Shown: positions 57,982 to 64,000 of the stretch, piece by piece
Numbering within the stretch: position 1 is the first letter of the stretch
How the letters are laid out: each line of letters starts with the position of its first letter
Assembly: GCF_022810405.1 (NCBI RefSeq)
Contig: NZ_JALGQE010000008.1
Span: forward strand, 124,001 to 188,000
DNA length: 64,000 bases
Origin: Rhodococcus sp. ARC_M5
Lineage (GTDB): Bacteria; Actinomycetota; Actinomycetes; Mycobacteriales; Mycobacteriaceae
Reading direction: 5' to 3'
Position numbers and translations under genes: made by a program
Notes under the pieces: generated by a model
The model's input: the letters and a program-made list of their open reading frames with translations, nothing else
Told to the model about the DNA's origin: nothing
The model's database searches: none

Positions 57982-59522
57982 CCACACCAGACGTGCAGTA
58001 CGGTCTGCTCGCGCCGATGTTGATCGTGTTCGCGGTCGCAGTTCTGGGCGTACTCGTCGAGGCGTTCGTACCGCCGCGGGCGCGCCGCGCCACGCATCTG
58101 GGGCTTGCTCTCGGGGGACTGGTTGCGGCGTTGGCGGCGATCCTCGGTCTGGTAGGCACCGAGGCGTCGGCGATGTCCGGGGCAGTCGCGATCGACGGGC
58201 CGACCCTGTTTCTGCAGGGAACCATTGTGCTGGTCTCGATTCCGGCCATAGCACTGATGGCCGAGCGCACCGTTGCCGTCACCGGGGCCGGTGCCGAGCG
58301 CCGCATCGATTCTTTCACTTCGCAGGCGTCGACCACTCCGGGCAGCGTGGCGGAGAAGGAGGCCATCGATGCAGGCGTCGCGCAGACCGAGGTGTTTCCT
58401 CTGGCGATGTTCGCGATCGGCGGCATGTTGCTGTTTCCGGCGTCCACGGATCTGCTCACGATGTTCGTTGCGCTCGAAGTGCTGTCGTTGCCGCTGTATC
58501 TGCTCTGCGGACTGGCCCGACGGCGGCGGTTGCTCTCGCAGGAAGCGGCTCTCAAATACTTTCTGCTGGGCGCGTTCTCGTCCGCGTTCTTCCTGTTCGG
58601 TGTTGCATTCCTGTACGGATATGCCGGAACCGTTCGGTTGGACGGAATCGCCGACGCCATCGCGGTGGACGGTCAGGGCAGATCGCTTGCGTTGATCGGA
58701 ACCGCCTTGCTCGCAGTGGGTCTGTTGTTCAAGGTCGGCGCGGTGCCCTTCCACTCGTGGATTCCCGACGTCTACCAGGGTGCCCCCACTCCGGTGACGG
58801 CTCTGATGGCCACGGTGACCAAGGTCGCGGCATTCGGTGCGATTCTCCGCATTTTCGGGATGGCGCTACCCGGTCTCGAATCGAGCTGGCGCCCGATGCT
58901 GTGGGTCGTCGCCATCGCGACGATGGTGCTGGGTTCGGTTGTCGCGGTGACGCAGACGGATGTCAAACGCATGCTTGCGTATTCGTCCGTTGCACACACC
59001 GGATTCATCCTCACCGGAGTGACCGCGCTGGGTAATTCCGGTGTGTCGGCCACGATGTTCTATCTGTTGGCGTATGCCTTCAGCACTCTTGGGGGGTTCG
59101 CCATCATCGGGTTGGCTCGCGACGAACGCGGTGAAGTGAGTGATCTCGAACGATGGGCGGGAATCGGTCGTCGGTCACCGCTGGTGGCTGCGGTGTTCGG
59201 ATTGTTCCTGCTCTCGTTCGCCGGCATTCCGCTCACCAGTGGGTTCATCGGCAAGTTCGCGGTGTTCAGCGCTGCCTCGGGTGCCGGAGGAGCGGCCCTG
59301 GTCGTCGTCGGGGTGGTGTGCAGCGCGATTGCAGCATTCTTCTACGTGCGGGTGATAGTGCTGATGTTCTTCACCGATCCGGGCGAGAGGACCGCCACGA
59401 TCGTGCGTCCGACCGCGTCGGTGTCGTGCGCGATCGGGGTTTCGGTTGTGGTCACCGTAGCGCTCGGAGTCTTTCCGCAGCCCGTTCTGGATCTTGCTTC
59501 GCGTGCCGGAAACTTCGTGTGA
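57978..59522 (+). CDS. nuoN: NADH-quinone oxidoreductase subunit N
   Basis: A 514-residue antiporter-like subunit that ends the operon. It contains LLTMFVALEVLSLPLYLLCGLARRRRLLSQEAALKYFLLGAFSSAFFLFG and VGAVPFHSWIPDVYQGAPTPVTALMATVTKVAAFG. ATG overlaps the nuoM stop. With nuoA-M it gives all 14 subunits of complex I in the usual actinobacterial order. It is convergent with the DUF4188 gene across 11 bp. Confidence 0.97.
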   Translation: MTTPDVQYGLLAPMLIVFAVAVLGVLVEAFVPPRARRATHLGLALGGLVAALAAILGLVGTEASAMSGAVAIDGPTLFLQGTIVLVSIPAIALMAERTVAVTGAGAERRIDSFTSQASTTPGSVAEKEAIDAGVAQTEVFPLAMFAIGGMLLFPASTDLLTMFVALEVLSLPLYLLCGLARRRRLLSQEAALKYFLLGAFSSAFFLFGVAFLYGYAGTVRLDGIADAIAVDGQGRSLALIGTALLAVGLLFKVGAVPFHSWIPDVYQGAPTPVTALMATVTKVAAFGAILRIFGMALPGLESSWRPMLWVVAIATMVLGSVVAVTQTDVKRMLAYSSVAHTGFILTGVTALGNSGVSATMFYLLAYAFSTLGGFAIIGLARDERGEVSDLERWAGIGRRSPLVAAVFGLFLLSFAGIPLTSGFIGKFAVFSAASGAGGAALVVVGVVCSAIAAFFYVRVIVLMFFTDPGERTATIVRPTASVSCAIGVSVVVTVALGVFPQPVLDLASRAGNFV

Positions 59523-59533
59523 ACATCGAGTCC

Positions 59534-60013
59534 TTACTTCGCGGACTTCATTCTCTGCTTCCACGTGTGTGAGCCTGTGCCGACCGGGATTCCACCGATG
59601 GCTCCCGCGAGACCGAATCTGGGCATGTTGACGTAGATCGCCTCACTGTTCTGTGCTGTCGCGGTATAGGTTTCGTGCCACACGCCGACGTTGCGGGTTG
59701 CGGCTACCGATCGGTTGAAGGCGCGCCAGGCGGGTGCATGGGGTGCGTCGGGATCGGAGGCAAATCGTGTCAGGTCCTCGGCGTTGCGCCAATAGCTGAC
59801 GAGCATGGTGGTGCGGCCCAACCACGAGTGGTAGCCGAGCAGCCCGGAGGCGGGATCCTGCTCGAGATGGCTGAGCATCCGCGGCATTGCGCGCACCGCG
59901 GGTAGCCAGGAACGAACGGCCACCGGATTGTTGATGCGCATTCCGATGAGAAAGACCGCTACGGTGTCTCGCTCGGTGTCGACCGTGGCGCGGCCGTCGA
60001 TGATGGGTTGCAT
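59534..60013 (-). CDS. DUF4188 family protein (monooxygenase-like fold)
   Basis: A 159-residue protein with FLIGMRINNPVAVRSWLP, YHSWLGRTTMLVSYWRNAEDLTRFA, HAPAWRAFNR and VGVWHETY, the DUF4188 pattern of dimeric alpha/beta-barrel, haem- or oxidase-like proteins. The function is not settled. It is divergent from a WHG-type TetR gene with 77 bp between starts, so it is probably the regulator's target. The ATG 60013 has only a weak ribosome site. Confidence 0.8.
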   Translation of the reverse strand: MQPIIDGRATVDTERDTVAVFLIGMRINNPVAVRSWLPAVRAMPRMLSHLEQDPASGLLGYHSWLGRTTMLVSYWRNAEDLTRFASDPDAPHAPAWRAFNRSVAATRNVGVWHETYTATAQNSEAIYVNMPRFGLAGAIGGIPVGTGSHTWKQRMKSAK

Positions 60014-60053
60014 GACGTGTTCCCGTCAGTTCGGGGAAGAAGCATTTTCTGTG

Positions 60054-60074
60054 ACACTGTTATAAAACACTGTT
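60054..60074. promoter_or_regulatory. Tandem operator-like repeats between the DUF4188 and TetR genes
   Basis: ACACTGTT occurs at 60054-60061 and 60067-60074, a 13-bp spacing, with TATAAA between. Each copy extends to a near-palindromic 9-mer (AACACTGTT and GACACTGTT). The -10-like TAAGTT (60079-60084), six nt before the TetR GTG, follows. A dimeric repressor could bind both copies side by side. Confidence 0.55.
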
Positions 60075-60090
60075 GTGGTAAGTTTCGCAA

Positions 60091-60684
60091 GTGGCGAGAC
60101 CGAGAATTCACGATGCCGAACTGCGGACCCGGCTACTCGAGGCCGCGGCGGAAGGCGTTGCTCGACACGGCGTCGACTCGCTGTCTCTACGTAAGCTGGC
60201 GGCTGCGCAGGGCACCTCGACCACGGCGATCTATTCTCTCTTCGGTGGTCGCGCCGAGTTGCTGGTCGCCCTGTTCGCTGCGTCGTTCTCGAGTTTCGGT
60301 GACGCCCAGCGGCAGGTGCCGGTCACCAGCGACCCCGAGGTCGATCTGCGCGCACTTGCCGTTGCCTACCGGCACTGGGCTCTGCACAACCCACATCTGT
60401 ACGCGGTGATGTTCGGCGGCGTACTCGGTTCGGTCGATGTATCCGAAGAGGCGCAACTCGCCGAGGCTGCGATGGACCCGCTTCGGGCGGCGGTAGCGCG
60501 TGCCGTCGCGGACGGCATCATGACCGGCGCGTCGGTCGACTTGATCAGCCATTCGTTCTGGGCGATCGTGCACGGGTTGGTGTCGCTCGAGTTGGCGATG
60601 CCCACGAACCCCGACGAGGAGATTCGCGGAGCGATGTTCGACGCCGGGACGGAGTCGGTGCTCCGAGGATGGACGCGTCAGTAG
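60091..60684 (+). CDS. TetR family regulator, WHG-domain type
   Basis: A 197-residue regulator with an N-terminal TetR helix-turn-helix (RTRLLEAAAEGVARHGVDSLSLRKLAAAQGTSTTAIYSLFGGR). The C-terminal WHG-type ligand domain contains SFWAIVHGLVSLELAMP. The GTG start has TAAGTT six nt upstream, a leaderless form. It faces the DUF4188 gene across an operator-like repeat pair, so local control of that gene is likely. The 3' end overlaps the DUF218 gene by 7 bp. Confidence 0.88.
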   Translation: MARPRIHDAELRTRLLEAAAEGVARHGVDSLSLRKLAAAQGTSTTAIYSLFGGRAELLVALFAASFSSFGDAQRQVPVTSDPEVDLRALAVAYRHWALHNPHLYAVMFGGVLGSVDVSEEAQLAEAAMDPLRAAVARAVADGIMTGASVDLISHSFWAIVHGLVSLELAMPTNPDEEIRGAMFDAGTESVLRGWTRQ

Positions 60685-61601
60685 GTGCGCGGTATCCCGA
60701 GGATCTTGGTGGCGTCGACGGTCATACCCAACCGTGCCGTCGGGGCGAGCGCAGGAAGATCCGGGAGATCGTCGGGAGTCGATGTCGCAGCGCCGATCAC
60801 GTCGGAGCCGGCGATCTCGAAGTCGGATATTGCGCGTCGTAGATGGCTCGGGGTCGTTGCCAGTATCAGATTCAGGGCACCGATCTCGGCTGCCAGGTCG
60901 GTGGCGCGCTGTGCGTTCTGCACCGTCGAATTCGCGGTCGATTCGGTGTGAATGCGGTCGCCCGCGATGCCTTCTTCGAGGAGCCACCGCTGCATCGCGT
61001 CGGCTTCGGTGATGCCGCTCTGCGGATTCCCGCCGGTGACGATGATGGGGGACTCGGGGGAGCGCTCCGCCGCGGCGACGGCCGACCGTAGACGCGCCAC
61101 CAACTCGGGTGTCATGCTGCCGTCGCCGTTCAAGCCTAGCCCGAGTACTACGATCGCGGTGCGGGGTCCGTCGGTGGTCGGCGCGAAGTCGATTGTCTCC
61201 GTGGCGGCTTCGTCGATGATGGCGATGGCTCGTTCGACTTCGTCGGCGACGGTAGGAGACAGGCCGCGTAGGCGAGATCCATGCTCTGCCAGGGCGGCGG
61301 TATCGGCGGTCGCGTTGGCATAGAACGTCTGCAGCGCTGCCACATTGGCATCGTCCGGAGCGGCGGCTTCGAGCGCACCGAGTGCGGCGAACCCGGCGTC
61401 GTAGCGACCCTTCACCAACGCATCCTGTGCGTCGTTGTACTGGTCCGCGTCTGCCGAGCGAACCGACTCGGCGACGATCGCCGGGGCCGACGCCTCGGGC
61501 TCGGCCATCGCCGTGATCGAGCCGAAACCGACAGCGAGCGCTGCGGCGCAAGCAACGACGGCAACGCGAACGGTCGGGCGTACTCGGCCTTGTCGCACCA
61601 C
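60678..61601 (-). CDS. Exported DUF218 (YdcF/ElyC-like) protein
   Basis: A 307-residue protein with an N-terminal signal (basic start, then VAVVACAAALAVGFGSITAMA). The C-terminal DUF218 domain begins AIVVLGLGLNGDGSMTPELVARL and has PIIVTGGNPQSGITEADAM with ESTANSTVQNAQRA, the YdcF/SanA/ElyC pattern seen in envelope-related proteins. A helical domain (about 45-130) precedes it. GTG 61601 has GAAGGA nearby; GTG 61598 is equally possible. A hairpin lies just upstream. Confidence 0.82.
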   Translation of the reverse strand: MVRQGRVRPTVRVAVVACAAALAVGFGSITAMAEPEASAPAIVAESVRSADADQYNDAQDALVKGRYDAGFAALGALEAAAPDDANVAALQTFYANATADTAALAEHGSRLRGLSPTVADEVERAIAIIDEAATETIDFAPTTDGPRTAIVVLGLGLNGDGSMTPELVARLRSAVAAAERSPESPIIVTGGNPQSGITEADAMQRWLLEEGIAGDRIHTESTANSTVQNAQRATDLAAEIGALNLILATTPSHLRRAISDFEIAGSDVIGAATSTPDDLPDLPALAPTARLGMTVDATKILGIPRTY

Positions 61602-61616
61602 TGACGTCCTTCCGAA

Positions 61617-61636
61617 GGTGACGGGTTTCCGTCACC
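61617..61636. promoter_or_regulatory. Perfect inverted repeat before the DUF218 gene
   Basis: GGTGACGG (61617-61624) and CCGTCACC (61629-61636) form an 8-bp stem with a GTTT loop, three bases before the GAAGGA-like ribosome site of the DUF218 gene on the minus strand. It may be an operator or a leader hairpin near the initiation region. Confidence 0.5.
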
Positions 61637-61670
61637 CTAGCTCAGTTCGGGGTCAGTGTGACTGGTGTGA

Positions 61671-61718
61671 GCAGAGTTGTTCGAGTTACACGAATGTACT
61701 TCTGTACAGGAACTCTGC
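61671..61718 (-). terminator. Inverted repeat after the small gene at 61721
   Basis: GCAGAGTT (61671-61678) and AACTCTGC (61711-61718) are perfect 8-bp arms with a 32-nt spacer that itself holds TGTAC/GTACA (61695-61708). It begins 2 bp after the stop of the small minus-strand gene and is a weak terminator candidate; no T-run. Confidence 0.4.
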
Positions 61719-61720
61719 CG

Positions 61721-61975
61721 TCACAGACTGACGGGGGCGCGTCCGCGATCGGCGGGTTCGATGGTCACCTCGGCATCGGGAAGGAAAACTCGCTCCGTCG
61801 TCGTGGTTCCGTCGACGCCATCGGTCACCGTCACCGCCACGCTCTCCGCAACCTGGCCCGCGCTTTCGATGAATCCGGTCGCGACACCCTCCTCGATGAG
61901 CAGATGATCACCCACCAGGAGAAGAAGCTCGTCCGCCGTCACCGTCCGTCTGCCGCCCACATCTTCGATAGTCAT
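61721..61975 (-). CDS. Hypothetical small acidic protein
   Basis: An 84-residue protein rich in Val, Thr and Glu, predicted mostly beta with VTADELLLLVGDHLLIEEGVATGF and VAESVAVTVTDGVDGTTTTERVFLPDAEVTIEPA. No signal peptide and no recognised family. ATG 61975 is preferred; a GTG three codons upstream is possible. It is divergent from the aldehyde dehydrogenase gene with about 200 bp between. Gene-like codon usage supports it. Confidence 0.55.
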   Translation of the reverse strand: MTIEDVGGRRTVTADELLLLVGDHLLIEEGVATGFIESAGQVAESVAVTVTDGVDGTTTTERVFLPDAEVTIEPADRGRAPVSL

Positions 61976-62174
61976 GCACCCCACCGTAATGCGAATTGTC
62001 CGAATGGGTCATTGCTCGGGCTCCGCTCCCGGATTCGCGCTGGTCGTGTAGCAGGCTCAGATACCGGCACAACGGGCACACGAACATCATTCGCGAACAG
62101 ATCGATGGAGCCACCGGGTGCTGAGGGCATAACGTAGACACACGATCAGGCCCCCACACGGAAGAAGGTGCGGA

Positions 62175-63701
62175 GTGACCGACTCCGATGCAGGATTCGA
62201 CCCGACGTCGCTGCGTCCGTCGTTGTTCGTCGACGGGCAGTGGCAGGGATCCAGTGACGGTGGAACCCGAGACATCGTGAACCCCGCGGACGGCAGCACG
62301 GTTGCCGTCGTCGACGAGGCCACCCCCGACGATGCGCTACGCGCGGTGGCAGTGGCACGGTCGGCGTTCGACGATGGACCGTGGCGGTCGGTGACCGTCG
62401 GTGAGCGCAGCGATCTACTGAACCGCATCGCAGATCTACTTCAGAGGGACAAGGCCGAACTCGCGCGTATCGAGACTCTCGATACCGGAAAGACCCTCGG
62501 CGAGAGTGAAATCGACATCGACGACGTGACGTCGGTCTTCCGCTTCTACGCCGATCTTGCAGTGGTGCAGGCGGATCGTCTGATCGACGTCGACCGACCC
62601 GAAATTCTCAGCCGCGTCGTACACGAGCCGATCGGCGTCTGCGTCATGATCGCGCCGTGGAACTATCCGCTGCTTCAGATCTCGTGGAAGATCGCCCCCG
62701 CTCTGGCGGCCGGCTGCACGATGGTCCTCAAGCCGAGTGAGGTGACTCCGCTCAGCACCATCGCGTTCACCAAGCTGGTGGAAGAAGCCGGAGTGCCGGC
62801 GGGTGTGGTGAACCTGCTGCAGGGCAGTGGTGCCGTTCTCGGGGACGCACTCACCAGGAACCGCGACGTCGACTTCATCTCGTTCACCGGCGGTCTGGCT
62901 ACAGGCAGGCACATCTTGGCAGCGGCGGCCGAGAACGTCACCAAGGTGGCCGTCGAGCTCGGCGGCAAGAACCCGCACATCGTCTTTGCCGACGCCGTAG
63001 CCGACGATCAGGCCTTCGCCGACTCCGTCGACAACGTCCTGACCGGAGTCTTTCTGCATTCGGGTCAGGTGTGTTCGGCCGGCACTCGACTGATCATCGA
63101 AGAATCGGTCGCCGACCGCTTCGTTGCAGCCGTGGCCGAACGCGCGAAGGCCATCGTGATCGGTCCTGGAATGGACCCGGCGAGCGAGACCGGTCCACTG
63201 GTGTCGCAGGCGCAGCGCGAGAAGATCGAAGCTTTCGTCGCGGGCGGCATCGAGGAGGGCGCAACACTGGTCATCGGCGGAACGAAACCGGACAATTCGG
63301 CTCTGGACGAGGGCAGCTATTTTCTACCGACGATTTTCGACCACTGCGATCGGTCGATGAATATCGTGCAGGAGGAGACATTCGGGCCCATACTCACTGT
63401 GGAGCGCTTCGACACCGAGGCCGAAGCACTCCTGTTGGGTAACGATACGAATTACGGTCTCGCCGCGGGAGTTCGGACGTCCGACGCCGCACGAGGCGAA
63501 AGAATGGTACGTGGGCTGCGCCATGGCACGGTGTGGCTCAACGACTTCGGTGTTTACACGGCGGCCGCGGAATGGGGCGGCTTCAAACAGTCCGGGAACG
63601 GACGCGAGCTCGGCCCGTCCGGAATGTCCGAATATCAAGAAGCGAAGCATATTTGGCACAACACCTCACCCACGGCGGCGGGGTGGTTCGGTACCCGATA
63701 G
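62175..63701 (+). CDS. Betaine/aminoaldehyde-type aldehyde dehydrogenase
   Basis: A 508-residue NAD(P)-dependent aldehyde dehydrogenase. Catalytic residues are C300 (SGQVCSAGTR) and E261 (VELGGKNP). The cofactor-loop segments are PWNYPLLQISWKIAPALAAGC and FTGGLATGR. The sequence is closest in style to betaine-aldehyde and gamma-aminobutyraldehyde dehydrogenases. The GTG start has GGAG 3-6 nt upstream. It is followed by an APC permease gene after 24 bp, pointing to uptake and oxidation of an amine such as choline, putrescine or ethanolamine; the exact substrate is inferred only. Confidence 0.88.
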   Translation: MTDSDAGFDPTSLRPSLFVDGQWQGSSDGGTRDIVNPADGSTVAVVDEATPDDALRAVAVARSAFDDGPWRSVTVGERSDLLNRIADLLQRDKAELARIETLDTGKTLGESEIDIDDVTSVFRFYADLAVVQADRLIDVDRPEILSRVVHEPIGVCVMIAPWNYPLLQISWKIAPALAAGCTMVLKPSEVTPLSTIAFTKLVEEAGVPAGVVNLLQGSGAVLGDALTRNRDVDFISFTGGLATGRHILAAAAENVTKVAVELGGKNPHIVFADAVADDQAFADSVDNVLTGVFLHSGQVCSAGTRLIIEESVADRFVAAVAERAKAIVIGPGMDPASETGPLVSQAQREKIEAFVAGGIEEGATLVIGGTKPDNSALDEGSYFLPTIFDHCDRSMNIVQEETFGPILTVERFDTEAEALLLGNDTNYGLAAGVRTSDAARGERMVRGLRHGTVWLNDFGVYTAAAEWGGFKQSGNGRELGPSGMSEYQEAKHIWHNTSPTAAGWFGTR

Positions 63702-63725
63702 AGCACGATGGGAAAGGCCACAGGC

Positions 63726-64000
63726 ATGGCACTACTGAACGACAATTCGAGCGGAATGGACGACTTCGGCTACAAGGAGTCACTCGATCGAAGTCTCGGC
63801 AAATTCGCCAGCTTCGCCGCAGGCGTCAGCTACATCTCCATTCTCACCGGCACGTTCCAACTGTTCTACTTCGGTTTCGGCACCGCCGGGCCGGCATACC
63901 TGTGGTCGTGGCCTGCAGTGTTCGTCGGCCAACTCTGCGTGGCACTGTGCTTCATGGAGTTGGCCGCGAAGTATCCGGTGGCGGGATCGGTGTACAACTG
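63726..64000 (+). CDS. APC family amino acid/amine permease, N-terminal part (runs off window)
   Basis: 91 residues are visible before the edge. They hold a short polar start, the motif YKESLDRSLGKFASFAAGVSYISILTGTF and FYFGFGTAGPAYLWSWPAVFVGQLCVALCFMELAAKYPVAGSVYN, the first helices of the ACT branch of APC transporters (GABA, choline and amine permeases). ATG 63726 is preferred, with GGAAAGG 8 nt upstream; an in-frame ATG 63708 lies before that site. Likely cotranscribed with the aldehyde dehydrogenase. Confidence 0.85.
   Translation, partial: MALLNDNSSGMDDFGYKESLDRSLGKFASFAAGVSYISILTGTFQLFYFGFGTAGPAYLWSWPAVFVGQLCVALCFMELAAKYPVAGSVYN

Noticed and set aside
61985..62174. Additional gene between the small acidic protein and the aldehyde dehydrogenase
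   Set aside because: Open frames here are short and antisense to or overlap the flanking genes; it reads as a promoter gap.

Overview
The window is high-GC actinobacterial chromosome, read here as Nocardiaceae and most likely Rhodococcus (or the split-off Rhodococcoides). The support is gene order. The run cysG, efpA, proS, the Rv2844/Rv2843-like pair, rimP, nusA, ylxR, infB, rbfA, nrnA, dinF, an Rv2795c-like phosphoesterase, pptT, truB, sirR/mntR, ribF, rpsO, pnp and pepR follows, gene by gene, the order I recall for Mycobacterium tuberculosis Rv2847c to Rv2782c. A second run, a Rv3143-like receiver protein followed by nuoA to nuoN, matches Rv3143 to Rv3158. Genus is inference. I see no rRNA, tRNA, CRISPR array, insertion sequence or phage gene.

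Layout. 1-5 kb: 3' end of a PhoD-like phosphatase, an ABC-F ATPase, a fused siroheme synthase and an EfpA-type exporter. 5-8.3 kb: MgtE, a DUF2786 protein and YaaA. 8.4-14.1 kb: proS, an acyl-CoA dehydrogenase, then a divergent TetR/DHA2-exporter pair with a palindromic operator. 14-23.5 kb: two small ferritin-like/lipoprotein genes, then the translation and RNA block rimP-nusA-ylxR-infB-ylxP-rbfA-nrnA-dinF. 23.5-26.8 kb: molybdate uptake operon with its own regulator, facing dinF. 26.9-29.5 kb: phosphoesterase, PptT, TruB. 29.5-32.9 kb: a manganese-type ABC uptake operon ending in a DtxR-family regulator. 33-38.4 kb: ribF, rpsO, pnp, M16 peptidase. 38.4-43.8 kb: an accessory stretch with a TetR remnant, SDR, polyprenol-phosphate mannosyltransferase, ComB, four poorly characterised small or secreted proteins, a receiver-like protein and an aquaporin. 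44-59.5 kb: the complete 14-subunit NADH dehydrogenase operon, mostly joined by 4-bp stop/start overlaps. 59.5-64 kb: DUF4188 and TetR divergent pair, DUF218 protein, a small protein, an aldehyde dehydrogenase and the start of an APC permease.

Regulation visible in the sequence. At least ten genes have a TANNNT -10-like hexamer only 6 to 8 nt before the start codon, the geometry of leaderless mRNAs. Clear palindromic operator candidates lie between the TetR and MFS genes, before the lipoprotein at 41875, before the molybdate operon (nested inverted repeats) and before the mannosyltransferase. Two near-consensus CRP/GlxR sites precede nuoA. Strong hairpins lie between infB and ylxP, between rpsO and pnp, and between pnp and the M16 peptidase gene.

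No wholly new multi-gene system is evident; this is mainly core genome. The best leads are the nested repeats at the molybdate operon, the near-perfect 33-bp tandem repeat inside rbfA, the rpsO-pnp stem, the cluster of unknown genes at 41.0-42.5 kb, and the WHG-domain regulator remnant behind the peptidase gene.
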